From NCBI RefSeq assembly GCF_943192895.1, contig NZ_CALPCB010000005.1, positions 1 through 64,000 on the forward strand: 64,000 nt of DNA, given 5' to 3'. This DNA comes from Veillonella_A intestinalis. Its GTDB lineage: Bacteria; Bacillota; Negativicutes; Veillonellales; Veillonellaceae. Below, one piece after another: positions 44,791-54,127 of this stretch; the stretch's first letter is position 1, and each line of letters starts with the position of its first letter. The position numbers and the translations under genes are program-made. The notes beneath the pieces are model-generated. The model did not search any database and was not told where the DNA came from. It saw only the letters and a program-made list of their open reading frames with translations.

Positions 44791-46802
44791 TCTGTTTCTT
44801 CCTCCTTCTTCATGGAATTAGTCCGTTCTTTTGCCGCTTTTTTAACAGCCGCAACAGCCTCTTCCATGGTCATATCATATAATTGGCCTCCAGCAACGGT
44901 TCGATGACCGCCACCACCTAAGGCCTCCATAATAAGCTGAACATTAATCGCTCCTTGGGAACGGGCACTTACGCCAATGCCGCCATCGGCCATTGGATAA
45001 AGTACAAAGCTTGCCTCAATCCCTTCAATTGTAATCAAAGTATCCGCCGTTTGTGCCGATATAATAGAGGCATTTTGAATACCATCAGGGCATATAGTTA
45101 AAGCTAAACCATCAAATCGTTCGGCGTCGGCCAACATTTTAGCCCGCAATTGAACTCCATCAAAGCTTTCCATAAATAAATGGCGTACAATCGACAAATC
45201 AGCGCCCGAACGACGCAAGAATGAAGCTGCATCAAACGTACGCGAACCTGTTTGCACAACAAAATTCTTAGTATCGACTACAATCCCGGCATAAAGAGCG
45301 CTCGCCTCTACAACATTTAACGAAATAGGGGCTACAAAATATTGAATCAATTCAGTAACCAACTCACTAGTTGAAGACGAAGCTGGCTCTAAATAGGTCA
45401 ACAATGGTTTTTCTACAAAATCAGAAGCACGACGATGATGATCAATAACCACACGACGTTTTGCTTTCTGTAACGCTTTTGGTGCGGCAACCATATCAGG
45501 TCGATGTACATCCACTACAAATACCAAAGTAGAATCAGTCACAAGCTCTTCCGCTGCTTGTGGCGTAATCAATAAACTTTCAAACCCTGGTTCAGTAGGG
45601 AATAAATCAGACAATTTCTTAATAGCTACGGTTTGATCGCTCACAGCGACATGGACCGGTTTACCCGCCCCACGAGCCATAGCAGCTACACCAATAGCGC
45701 CACCAATGCTATCATAATCTTCCCGTTCATGGCCCATAACAATAACATTATCCGCATCATCCATTAACTCTTTGATAGCTTGTGCCACTACACGAGCACG
45801 CACACGTGTATTCTTCTCAGCACCCTGTGTTTTACCACCATAAAACTTTAGTTCTTCGCCAATATATACGGTCGCTTGGTCACCACCACGACCTAAGGCT
45901 AATTCTAAACCAGAACGAGCCCGTTCTGACTGTTCTTTAATGTTTTCTTCGCCAGCAGCAATCCCAATACTAATAGTGGCTGGAATACGGCGACTAGTTG
46001 GAATATTATGAACTCTTGCCAACAATGGGAAGTTCTGTTCAATCATATCCATTAGTGCATTTTTAGAAATACAGAAAATATAAGAATCCTCTGCATAGTT
46101 ACGAACAAAACCATCATAACGGTCAATTTCTTCTACAATGGCATTGTTAATCTCAGCCCACAGATTCGTATATTCCACATCACTTAGCCCTTTAGTTACA
46201 TCTTCAATGTTATCCATCATAAGAAAACCAAAGGCTGGTGCCATAGCTTCCGCTTCATGACGCAACTGTTCTGATTCTGTCACATCATCAAAGTAAAACG
46301 CCATATAGGATTCCACTTCGCTGGACTCTGAATCTTTACGGTCTGTGCCATCAATAAATTTATAAATAACACGATAATATTTATTTTCAATTTTTTCATT
46401 AAAATATCCCGATTTGCCCCAAATCTTATCTAAACGCAAACTAGGAATAAAAACATTCAAGCGTTGTGTTTTGTCTGGATCTTGTGGCATCCAATCACGG
46501 AATACACTATTGCACCAACAAACACGAGCTTTACTGTCAATAATAACAATAGCAGTTGGCAGATTTTGCAAAGCAAAGTTTGAAGCCTGCGTAATCCCTT
46601 TAGCAATCGTATCAAATTGTTCATAAATCTGACGACGCTGTTTATGAATGGCTCTACTGCTATATAAATAGGCTACAACAACAAACAACAAGCCAAATAA
46701 AGCTAATTGCCAGTTAAGCCAAGCAATCACTAATAGTAATGCGATAATAACAACAATCGCGGTCTTTTCAAAGGCCCCTAAAAAGCCTTGATTCCCTTTC
46801 AT
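44787..46802 (-). CDS. gdpP: Cyclic-di-AMP phosphodiesterase GdpP
   Basis: A 671-aa membrane enzyme that cleaves c-di-AMP to pApA. Two membrane segments lie at about 15-55, then a PAS-like domain (about 70-170), a degenerate GGDEF domain (about 170-310) and the DHH/DHHA1 catalytic part with GHEREDYDSIGG (about 355), VIDHHRRASDF (about 432) and GGGGHRTVAGG (about 635). The ATG at 46802 is preferred (GGGAG 7-8 nt upstream). With the BusR-like regulator and CBS-containing transporter in the same window it suggests a c-di-AMP osmotic circuit. It overlaps rplI by 4 nt. Confidence 0.95.
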   Translation of the reverse strand: MKGNQGFLGAFEKTAIVVIIALLLVIAWLNWQLALFGLLFVVVAYLYSSRAIHKQRRQIYEQFDTIAKGITQASNFALQNLPTAIVIIDSKARVCWCNSVFRDWMPQDPDKTQRLNVFIPSLRLDKIWGKSGYFNEKIENKYYRVIYKFIDGTDRKDSESSEVESYMAFYFDDVTESEQLRHEAEAMAPAFGFLMMDNIEDVTKGLSDVEYTNLWAEINNAIVEEIDRYDGFVRNYAEDSYIFCISKNALMDMIEQNFPLLARVHNIPTSRRIPATISIGIAAGEENIKEQSERARSGLELALGRGGDQATVYIGEELKFYGGKTQGAEKNTRVRARVVAQAIKELMDDADNVIVMGHEREDYDSIGGAIGVAAMARGAGKPVHVAVSDQTVAIKKLSDLFPTEPGFESLLITPQAAEELVTDSTLVFVVDVHRPDMVAAPKALQKAKRRVVIDHHRRASDFVEKPLLTYLEPASSSTSELVTELIQYFVAPISLNVVEASALYAGIVVDTKNFVVQTGSRTFDAASFLRRSGADLSIVRHLFMESFDGVQLRAKMLADAERFDGLALTICPDGIQNASIISAQTADTLITIEGIEASFVLYPMADGGIGVSARSQGAINVQLIMEALGGGGHRTVAGGQLYDMTMEEAVAAVKKAAKERTNSMKKEEETE

Positions 46803-46821
46803 AGTCTCGCTCCCTATCCCT

Positions 46822-47781
46822 TTATTCATCATCTACTGTCTTTTTAGCCAAACGACGACGTAGATCAAAAATTAAATCAAGTATGCCAATCCATAGGGTG
46901 GCAAAATTCATTAATAAGGTCAAAAATATCAAAACTAAACGGAAAACTACAGACATCTGATAGCTTTTGAAGATATTCCACAAACAGCCTATCCCTTGTA
47001 GCACTAACATATACGTCCCTAAGGCATATAAATTATAGGCTACTAAATTAATCAATTCCGATTGATATTGGTCACCCCAATAGGTGAGTAAAATGCCTAA
47101 AGCGAAGATATAAACAGCCCATTGCGGTACGTGCCATTGATCAATCGGCGGTAAGGTAACACCTTGCCCACCAGCTCGGCGCACAACCACATTTGCCACC
47201 TTACATATAGCATAACTCATAATCACAGACGATATGAACAAAGCTGCAAAAGCTACATATATCATCTGTTTTAACATAGTCTCCATACTAGCTACCATAG
47301 GCTGTATCTGTTCTTCTAATAGACCTTGTTCACGATACGCGGTTTCCATACTAGTAAGAGTTTCTTGCTGAAACTGTTGCCACATCTGCACTAAATCTAC
47401 CTGCATAACATATTGTGCAATCCCTAGTTGAACGGCAATCATTGCCATCATCGTAAGGGCTGGTAACGTCAATAACCGTGCTGTTGGCCAACGCCGTTCA
47501 TACCCATAAGCGAGTACAATACCAGGAACACCTGAAGTAAGCACTTGCATAAAAGCCATTAACGGAGTAATGACAACACTCATCACCACACCAGAGGTAA
47601 TAGTCGCTAACATACTCCAACGTACGCCATGTCGTGCCCCTAGCACGACCAATACGGCAGGCATTAAAATAGAAGCAAAAATACCCATAGCCGGTACGGT
47701 TAAGCCAATAAAGGTAAATACCATAATAAGAGCCGTCAAAAATCCTGTTTCCACAACGGCCCGTGTATCTGTATATTTCAT
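46822..47781 (-). CDS. DUF2232 family membrane protein (YybS-like)
   Basis: A 319-aa polytopic membrane protein with about eight hydrophobic segments, an amphipathic extracytoplasmic stretch (about 125-165) and a basic end. The order DUF2232-gdpP-rplI-dnaB is the same as yybS-gdpP-rplI-dnaC of bacilli, which supports the call more than sequence motifs do. Function unknown; relatives of the S-component type have been suggested for such folds. The ATG at 47781 is chosen for its AGGAG site 11 nt upstream; an in-frame upstream start lies inside a terminator hairpin. Confidence 0.82.
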   Translation of the reverse strand: MKYTDTRAVVETGFLTALIMVFTFIGLTVPAMGIFASILMPAVLVVLGARHGVRWSMLATITSGVVMSVVITPLMAFMQVLTSGVPGIVLAYGYERRWPTARLLTLPALTMMAMIAVQLGIAQYVMQVDLVQMWQQFQQETLTSMETAYREQGLLEEQIQPMVASMETMLKQMIYVAFAALFISSVIMSYAICKVANVVVRRAGGQGVTLPPIDQWHVPQWAVYIFALGILLTYWGDQYQSELINLVAYNLYALGTYMLVLQGIGCLWNIFKSYQMSVVFRLVLIFLTLLMNFATLWIGILDLIFDLRRRLAKKTVDDE

Positions 47782-47801
47782 GTATAAATAACTCCTAAGA
47801 A

Positions 47802-47833
47802 AATAGTCGTGTGACCAAGGCCACACGACTATT
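47802..47833 (-). terminator. Terminator between RNase J and the DUF2232 gene
   Basis: Perfect 12-bp stem AATAGTCGTGTG/CACACGACTATT (47802-47813 with 47822-47833), 8-nt loop, followed by TTTTCTT on the minus strand. It lies 110 bp past the RNase J stop and only 20 bp before the DUF2232 start, so it could also attenuate readthrough. Confidence 0.88.
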
Positions 47834-47944
47834 ATATCATTTTGTATTGCTTTTGAATATCATTAACCAGTAAATCAAGGGTAGCAATTATGCAAAACAC
47901 CTTATAAAATCTAGAATAACACAGCTTATAGAGACCCTAACAAA

Positions 47945-50056
47945 TTACACGTCTTGAATAATTGGTAAGATCATCGGACGACGACGTGTCTTTTCATACA
48001 AGAATTTACCAAGCGTATCACGAACTTGTGATTTAATAGTAGCCCAATCTTTCATCTGATTCGCTTCACATTTCTCAATCACTTGCTCAATGCGTTTTTG
48101 TGCTTCATTCATAAGGTCTTCCGCATCACGAACATACACAAAACCACGAGATACAATATCTGGGCCTGCCACGATTTGACCACTAGCCCGATCCATAGCC
48201 ATCACTACAATAACCATACCTTCTTGTGCCAACTGCTGACGATCACGAATTACGATGTTTCCTACATCACCTACGCCAAGACCATCTACAAAGACTTTAC
48301 CAGCTGTTACATGACCGCCTTTGCGAGCTGTACGACTAGTAAATTCAAAAATCTGACCATTATCGCCTACTAATACATGATTTGGTTTTACAATCCCCAT
48401 AGATACAGCTAACTCACCATGTTTTTTAAGCATGCGATATTCACCATGTACTGGAATAAAGAATTTAGGGCGTACCAAATTAAGCATTGTTTTCAAATCT
48501 TCTTGACTACCATGACCTGATACGTGAATGCCACGGTCACGACCATAAATAACATCAGCACCTAAACGCAATAAATTATCAATCGTACGACCTACGGCCG
48601 CTTCATTACCAGGAATTGGTGTCGCCGAAATAATAATTGTATCATTTGGTGTAATCTCGATAGTGCGGTGATTATTCGTTGCCATACGAGATAAGCCGGC
48701 CATCGGTTCACCCTGACTACCAGTCGTCAAAATCATGATTTCATCATCACGATAGCGATTCATTTCATCCACGTCAATCATTGTACCTTCGGGCACATTT
48801 AAGTAACCTCGTTCTTGTGCAATTTCTGAAACGTTAACCATACTGCGACCAAGAACAATGACTTTACGTTTGAACGCTACCGCTGCATCTACAGCTTGTT
48901 GTAAGCGAGATACATTAGATGCGAATGTAGCTAACACAACACGACCTCGCGCTTCTCCCACTGCTCGTAACAAAGCAGGACCTACTGTACTTTCAGAAGG
49001 TGTAAAGCCAGGTTTTTCCACATTAGTGGAGTCGGACATTAAAGCCAATACCCCTTTATTCCCAAGTTCAGCAAATTTATGTACATCCATTAATTTACCA
49101 TCTACTGGAGTCTGATCTACTTTGAAGTCACCAGTATGAACTACCGTGCCCACTGGCGTTTCAAAATATACGGCACACGCATCAGGAATAGAATGGTTTG
49201 TTTGAATAAAGCCCACTTTAAAAGTACCAATGCGGATTTCATCGCCCGCTTTGACTACATTAAGTTTCACGCCGCCTACTTTATTTTCTTTTAACTTGCC
49301 TTCAATTAAGCCACATACTAAATTAGTCGCATATACAGGCACATTAATTTCTTTAAGTAAGTACGCCAAAGAACCAATATGGTCTTCATGACCATGAGTG
49401 ATAACAACAGCACGCACTTTATCTTTATTTTCAATCAAGTAGCTCATGTCAGGAATAACAATATCTACCCCTGGCATGTCATTTTCTGGGAACGCCAACC
49501 CTGCATCCAAGACAATAATATCATCGCCATATTGGAATACTGTCATATTTTTACCAATTTCACCAAGACCACCTAATGGGATAATCATGAGCTTATCTTT
49601 TTTATTGGCCGTATGACGAGCATTGGCTTTAGCCGCTTCACTATTACTGTTCGCATTGTTAGTATAGCGTGTATTTTTAGTGCCTTCATTATTATTACGT
49701 GAATTATAGCGGCCATTACTCTTACTATTATTCGTGCGATTATTTGTACGTTGCGCTTTAGGTGCCCCTTCACTAGTCGCTGCTACATTCGTATTTTTAC
49801 GACGCGGTGCACTCGTTTTCGTCCCCTCACCATTGGCAGTACGACGAGTTGTTGTACGCTTAGTTTCACCACGAGTTTCTTCACTACGATTGGAAGTACG
49901 ACGGGTGTTACGGCGAGGTGCTCCTTCATTAGCAGTTTCCCCAGCAATTACAGCACCTGTTTCTGTAGGAATTGCTGTATTTGCTGTATTCTTAGGCCCA
50001 TTAGTAGTCGCTTCGCTACTCTGGCCTGTTACTTTATTAAATAATTCTTTCAACAT
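47945..50056 (-). CDS. rnj: Ribonuclease J with long disordered N-terminal extension
   Basis: A 703-aa metallo-beta-lactamase RNase. The catalytic core begins only near residue 152 (KLMIIPLGGLGEIGKNMTVF); VITHGHEDHIG (about 220) is the metal site, followed by the beta-CASP domain (STNVEKPGFTPSE, TGSQGEPM, HVSGHG) and a C-terminal domain. Typical RNase J is about 550-560 aa, so about 150 extra residues precede the core. They are low-complexity, rich in Arg, Asn, Thr and Lys (RRNTRRTSNRSEETRGE), and probably bind RNA or partners. It acts as 5'-3' exo- and endonuclease in RNA decay and maturation. AGGAGG precedes the ATG. Confidence 0.95.
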   Translation of the reverse strand: MLKELFNKVTGQSSEATTNGPKNTANTAIPTETGAVIAGETANEGAPRRNTRRTSNRSEETRGETKRTTTRRTANGEGTKTSAPRRKNTNVAATSEGAPKAQRTNNRTNNSKSNGRYNSRNNNEGTKNTRYTNNANSNSEAAKANARHTANKKDKLMIIPLGGLGEIGKNMTVFQYGDDIIVLDAGLAFPENDMPGVDIVIPDMSYLIENKDKVRAVVITHGHEDHIGSLAYLLKEINVPVYATNLVCGLIEGKLKENKVGGVKLNVVKAGDEIRIGTFKVGFIQTNHSIPDACAVYFETPVGTVVHTGDFKVDQTPVDGKLMDVHKFAELGNKGVLALMSDSTNVEKPGFTPSESTVGPALLRAVGEARGRVVLATFASNVSRLQQAVDAAVAFKRKVIVLGRSMVNVSEIAQERGYLNVPEGTMIDVDEMNRYRDDEIMILTTGSQGEPMAGLSRMATNNHRTIEITPNDTIIISATPIPGNEAAVGRTIDNLLRLGADVIYGRDRGIHVSGHGSQEDLKTMLNLVRPKFFIPVHGEYRMLKKHGELAVSMGIVKPNHVLVGDNGQIFEFTSRTARKGGHVTAGKVFVDGLGVGDVGNIVIRDRQQLAQEGMVIVVMAMDRASGQIVAGPDIVSRGFVYVRDAEDLMNEAQKRIEQVIEKCEANQMKDWATIKSQVRDTLGKFLYEKTRRRPMILPIIQDV

Positions 50057-50180
50057 GAGTTCAATACTCCTCCTAAATTTTACTTAACATCTGATTAACC
50101 TATATGTACCTACATAAATCGCAAGCGCCTAGCGCTACCAATAACGACTTATCAAACGTATTGTCAGCATATAAACAAAA

Positions 50181-50430
50181 TTCCCTTATAGTAACAGTTA
50201 CCGTCAAGCCAGTCCTCATTCTGTCTTGTCCCGATAACTCTATCAAGGGAACTCGTTCATTATTAACTTGTCAGTATATGAGCCAATCTATGCACCACAA
50301 ATGAAAGGATAATCTACTTCTAGACACACCTTTCCCTATGCATAGTACTACTTGTAAAGTTAAAGGGCTGTTCATCAACGAGGCCATGTATATAGCGCTT
50401 CACAAGCTTCTATATAAACATGGCGATGAA
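50181..50430 (-). promoter_or_regulatory. Structured region upstream of RNase J (possible long 5' UTR)
   Basis: The 511-bp gap 50057-50567 has no gene. Two large hairpins lie in it. One (50371-50430) has arms TTCATC/GATGAA, GCCATGT/ACATGGC and ATATAG/CTATAT with small bulges. The other (50181-50251) has TTCCCTT/AAGGGAA, ATAG/CTAT and AGTTA/TAACT, with a further CAAG/CTTG inner arm. They could be part of a long RNase J leader, or a separate structured RNA. No known RNA family was recognised. No promoter was assigned. Confidence 0.5.
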
Positions 50431-50494
50431 ATCCATTGCCCAAAGCCGAACGAATATCTTAAATCTAGTATATCATATTTATAGCAAAACTCAA

Positions 50495-50523
50495 AGAACC
50501 CCCGAGCTAAGCTCGGAGGTTCT
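50495..50523 (-). terminator. Terminator after the glycosylase-like gene
   Basis: 13-bp stem AGAACCTCCGAGC/GCTCGGGGGTTCT on the minus strand (one U.G pair) with a 3-nt loop, followed by a T-rich stretch, 45 bp past the stop. Confidence 0.87.
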
Positions 50524-50567
50524 CAGTATAAACACAAACACCTTATGTAACCACAAACAGCAAATCA

Positions 50568-51377
50568 TTAGTTACGAGCGGATAAAGTAGCATAAATTTC
50601 AGCAAACTGATCGCGATATTGTTGTGCGCCCCCATTAGCTGGATGTCGCAATGGATAGGCGAAAATAGCTTGTTCTTGTAAAACGCCTGATGATTTACGT
50701 CCTACAGCAAAAACACTCGCATTAAGACCCTCACCCGTCATCGCAGAAGCTAGTTCACGAGCCATTGTTTCATCGCCATGAAGAGCCAAATTATTTAACA
50801 CTAACAATTCTTTAGCAAACGTTCCACCAATTTTTAACTCCGCCTCTGTAGGCGTGCGATTAGATAATAGCTTACCCTCTTCATGAGGGTGGAAGGGGAA
50901 AATATTCCATAACAAGGCTTTATATGTATCAATGCCATTATCGAGTAAGGTGGACCATACCACCGTATCAGTAGGTTCATTAAAACCTTCGACTTGCACC
51001 TTAGCTTTCGTAAGCAAAGGACTCGTAGCTAAACTCGTACGCTCTCCCTTTCCTTGTGGCAAAATCATGGTAGGCTTTATTTGATTATGAAAACCTAACA
51101 ACATGCGTTCACAAGTAATAGCAATCCCTGAAAAGCGTCCTCCTTGATACCCCATAGCCTCGGCAATAATCACATACGGACAGCCACCAAGGCGCGCTAG
51201 TAAATACTGACGTAATTGTTCTCGGCGAATAGCTGGTGCTTCAAGAGTACTATCTAGACCGTCCTCATAATCTCGCCAAGGGTTAAATACTGTAGGCGAA
51301 CCTTCATAGGAGGTCAACCGTTCAATAAATTGATTGACCTTAGCTTCTAATTCTACGTACTTATCAGTCATTTTCAC
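50568..51377 (-). CDS. Uracil-DNA glycosylase superfamily protein
   Basis: A 269-aa protein with UDG-superfamily-like segments: YVIIAEAMGYQGGRFSGIAI (about 68-87, nucleotide-binding loop region), LLWNIFPFHPHEEGKLLSNR (about 155-174) and a C-terminal FAYPLRHPANGGAQQYR containing the His expected in motif 2. Family 1-5 motifs are only partly matched, so it may be a divergent or non-glycosylase member. Probable role: base excision repair or a nucleotide-related function. GTG at 51377 has AGGAGG 9 nt upstream; an ATG 6 nt further in is possible. It is a separate unit with its own terminator. Confidence 0.72.
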   Translation of the reverse strand: MKMTDKYVELEAKVNQFIERLTSYEGSPTVFNPWRDYEDGLDSTLEAPAIRREQLRQYLLARLGGCPYVIIAEAMGYQGGRFSGIAITCERMLLGFHNQIKPTMILPQGKGERTSLATSPLLTKAKVQVEGFNEPTDTVVWSTLLDNGIDTYKALLWNIFPFHPHEEGKLLSNRTPTEAELKIGGTFAKELLVLNNLALHGDETMARELASAMTGEGLNASVFAVGRKSSGVLQEQAIFAYPLRHPANGGAQQYRDQFAEIYATLSARN

Positions 51378-51452
51378 AGCAATAAACCTCCTATGGCCAA
51401 AACCTATGAAATGTCATAAAGATATACCTTATGACATTTCATAAAAATAAAC

Positions 51453-53168
51453 TTATGGAGTTTCATAAATCAACACTTTATTGATATGTTGCTTCAATTC
51501 CACCATCTTATAAAGTGGCGTATTAGCAAAATACGGTTGTAATTTTTCAGGCACAATAATCATGGCTTGTAACGGCACTGGATTATCAATCGGCATTGGG
51601 GCCGTCGCCTTTTCACCCATTGGTAAGCGCGTAGGACGCCCTTGATTATTAGTCATGGACCGTAAAATACGCTCTTCATTATACTGTGTTACTTCAAACT
51701 GTTGCACCACTTCAGCGACTGTCTTGGTAGGCATAGTATTTTTACCTTCCCAGGCAGCACTTCGCTTCTCACGGATTGACGGAATGGCGTCATCTTCAAT
51801 CTTTGTAACCTCTTTGTCTGCATAATACACTAAAGAAGCGCTATAATTACCGTAAAAATAAATATTACCATCATACTTAGCTACAATCGGCGCGTAAACT
51901 TCTGAGGATCGTTGCTCAATAAGAGGCTGTACCCCTTCATGAATGACTAACCCGGCAATAGCCATAGTGGCAAAAGCAATCACAACAGGCAACATATAAC
52001 GCTTTCTATTCATGTACATAAGGACTGTTAATATAATCCCTACTACAATAAATACATAGAGTAAATACCAAAAGCCCCAAGGTACAAAGAAGCTGGCCAC
52101 GCCAAACAAAATCCACAAGAAAAAGGCTGGTCCCATAAGAATCCACCAACGTTTACATGGTGTACCTGGTCGCAATAGTTTAACTACCCCAAAAGCGCCT
52201 AAGAAGCTAAAAGGAATTAAACTAATAAAGGTATAGGTTGGATATTTAGTCGCCATGAGGGAGTAAAATAACAACGTACCCCACCCCATGACCATAGAGA
52301 ACACATAAAATGGTTGTTTCAAACGCCAACCATAATACATACCATATATAATCGCTCCAGTCCAAGGCAATGAAGCAATCGGGAACATGGCTAAATAATA
52401 CCACCAATGATTCACATCAGGATGTTCTGATTGCGTAGCTCGCACTACATTATGAAGACCTAAGAAACCATCAATAAACTCTTGACCATGCGTCAAATAC
52501 ATGTATCCGTACCAAGGTAAAACAACAATAATAAATGCCAATATACCTTGCCAAACAAAAATATAACGGAACATGCGCCACGAACGCATAACCAAGGCAT
52601 ACACTAACAATAAAATACCTGGTAATACAAGGGCGACTGGCCCTTTAGTAAGAACCCCTAGGCCGGCAAAAATATAAGCCCATACCATAAAGCGTGTCTT
52701 ACCTTCGGTCAAACCACGATACGCATACGCAAAAGTACCAATCGTAGCCCATAGGAGTACCATATCTGTTACAATACCCCTAGCTAAGAGCCAGAATTCT
52801 AAAGATGAACCTAAGATCATGGCGCTCCACAAGGATAACAAGCGACGGCCTGAAATACTGCGTACCACCTGATAAAATAAACCAACGCTTAGCGCTCCAA
52901 AGAGAGCGGCCGGGAAACGAGCTGCAAAATCAGTAAAACCAAATAATTTATAACTTAAGCCGATAAGCCAATAAATCATAATCGGCTTATCATACCAATA
53001 ATTATGATAAATTTGTGGCGATAACCAATCACCAGTTACTACCATTTCCTTTGCCGTCAGTGCATAATTAGACTCTACCGGATCAGTCACCGGCAGTCCT
53101 CCATTACCAATAGCATACATAGCCAAAGCAATGAGGAAACAAATAACGGTCAAACGATGAAGCCGCAT
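51453..53168 (-). CDS. GT39 (PMT/ArnT-like) lipid-linked glycosyltransferase
   Basis: A 571-aa membrane protein of the ArnT/PMT family with about twelve membrane segments. The first extracytoplasmic loop has the acidic motif TDPVESNYALTAKEMV (about residue 29) with the catalytic Asp and Glu, and YWYDKPIMIYWLIGL follows. A C-terminal soluble domain starts near 420. Such enzymes move a sugar from undecaprenyl phosphate to lipid A, proteins or cell-wall polymers on the outer face of the inner membrane. The acceptor is unknown. ATG at 53168 has GGAGGG upstream. It follows the dedA gene by 11 nt; DedA proteins recycle undecaprenyl phosphate, so the pairing is functionally coherent. Confidence 0.88.
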   Translation of the reverse strand: MRLHRLTVICFLIALAMYAIGNGGLPVTDPVESNYALTAKEMVVTGDWLSPQIYHNYWYDKPIMIYWLIGLSYKLFGFTDFAARFPAALFGALSVGLFYQVVRSISGRRLLSLWSAMILGSSLEFWLLARGIVTDMVLLWATIGTFAYAYRGLTEGKTRFMVWAYIFAGLGVLTKGPVALVLPGILLLVYALVMRSWRMFRYIFVWQGILAFIIVVLPWYGYMYLTHGQEFIDGFLGLHNVVRATQSEHPDVNHWWYYLAMFPIASLPWTGAIIYGMYYGWRLKQPFYVFSMVMGWGTLLFYSLMATKYPTYTFISLIPFSFLGAFGVVKLLRPGTPCKRWWILMGPAFFLWILFGVASFFVPWGFWYLLYVFIVVGIILTVLMYMNRKRYMLPVVIAFATMAIAGLVIHEGVQPLIEQRSSEVYAPIVAKYDGNIYFYGNYSASLVYYADKEVTKIEDDAIPSIREKRSAAWEGKNTMPTKTVAEVVQQFEVTQYNEERILRSMTNNQGRPTRLPMGEKATAPMPIDNPVPLQAMIIVPEKLQPYFANTPLYKMVELKQHINKVLIYETP

Positions 53169-53179
53169 CAAATCCCTCC

Positions 53180-53815
53180 TTAGTCTTGCTGGGTATCCTG
53201 TGTATCAGACGACGTAGCGGCCGCTTTTTTCTTTTTATTGCGATAATAATGAATACCAAAGAAAAGGGCAATCACAGCAAAAACAGCAAGCATAATCACT
53301 AAAAATTCGTGATTATATTCAATCAAATCTTGCCAATGCTCACCTAATTTAACACCTAACCATACGAGAAGAATCGTCCAAGGAATAGTGCCTAATAAAG
53401 TCCAAATCACAAAGCGCCCCATAGGGTAACGGGCAATCCCTGCCGGAAACGATATGAATGTACGAATCCCTGGCAATAAACGACCAAAAAATACAGCAGC
53501 GCCACCATATTTATTGAACATTTTTTCTGCCATTTCAAATTTATGCTCATTAAAGAAAATATAGGAGCCATATTTTTTTAATAATGGACGACCACCATGT
53601 TCACCCATCCAATACGATAGTACTGAGCCAACTACGCCAGCAGCGGTAGCTACAATCATAGTCATATTCATTTCAAACACACCTTGTGCGATCAGATAAC
53701 CAGAAAAGCCCAATACAATTTCACTAGGAATCGGCACATTGGCATTTTCTAATACCATGGCGATAAACATAGCCGCATACCCATAAGTTTCTAAAAATGA
53801 AATTAAATACTCCAC
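53180..53815 (-). CDS. DedA family membrane protein
   Basis: A 211-aa DedA/SNARE-associated protein with about five hydrophobic segments. Family features: ENANVPIPSEIVLGFSGYL (about residue 23, acidic residue within the first re-entrant loop) and FFGRLLPGIRTFISFPAGIA (about 109-128, conserved Arg residues). Members flip undecaprenyl phosphate or maintain membrane potential. It begins with GTG (AAGGAG about 10 nt upstream) and is 11 nt before the GT39 gene. The C-terminus is a charged, disordered tail (RNKKKKAAATSSD). Confidence 0.92.
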   Translation of the reverse strand: MEYLISFLETYGYAAMFIAMVLENANVPIPSEIVLGFSGYLIAQGVFEMNMTMIVATAAGVVGSVLSYWMGEHGGRPLLKKYGSYIFFNEHKFEMAEKMFNKYGGAAVFFGRLLPGIRTFISFPAGIARYPMGRFVIWTLLGTIPWTILLVWLGVKLGEHWQDLIEYNHEFLVIMLAVFAVIALFFGIHYYRNKKKKAAATSSDTQDTQQD

Positions 53816-54081
53816 GTTTTGTAATCTCCTTTACGAATACAATCCATTACCTCAGTATATTCATTTCTATGAGCCTGCAGTGTCAACATAGTTTCCACTA
53901 CGAATGGACTACCTCGTCGAACCACCACTAGATACTGTACGCTCATAAAAATAAATATTCAAATTTAAAATATTATGTACTACACTAAATTTTATTTTAC
54001 CATATTTTGCTAAAAATTAATATAAAATCCCCTTTTTTAAGGAAAATCCTTATAAAATGTCTCTTAAGAGAGGATAAACGT

Positions 54082-54117
54082 AAAAAGAGTCGTAGAGCAA
54101 GCTTACTCCACGACTCT
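54082..54117 (-). terminator. Terminator of purA; gap 53816-54127
   Basis: Minus-strand stem AGAGTCGTGGAG/CTCTACGACTCT (54086-54117, with an 8-nt loop and one U.G pair), followed by TTTTT, 10 nt past the purA stop. A 12-bp palindrome TCTCTTAAGAGA (54060-54071) lies next to it. The rest of the gap is AT-rich. Confidence 0.9.
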
Positions 54118-54127
54118 AAATTAATTC

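Noticed and set aside
50057..50567. Known structured RNA (SRP RNA, 6S, tmRNA, common riboswitches) in the RNase J upstream gap
   Set aside because: I looked for their conserved cores (such as the SRP tetraloop region and tmRNA ends) and did not see them.
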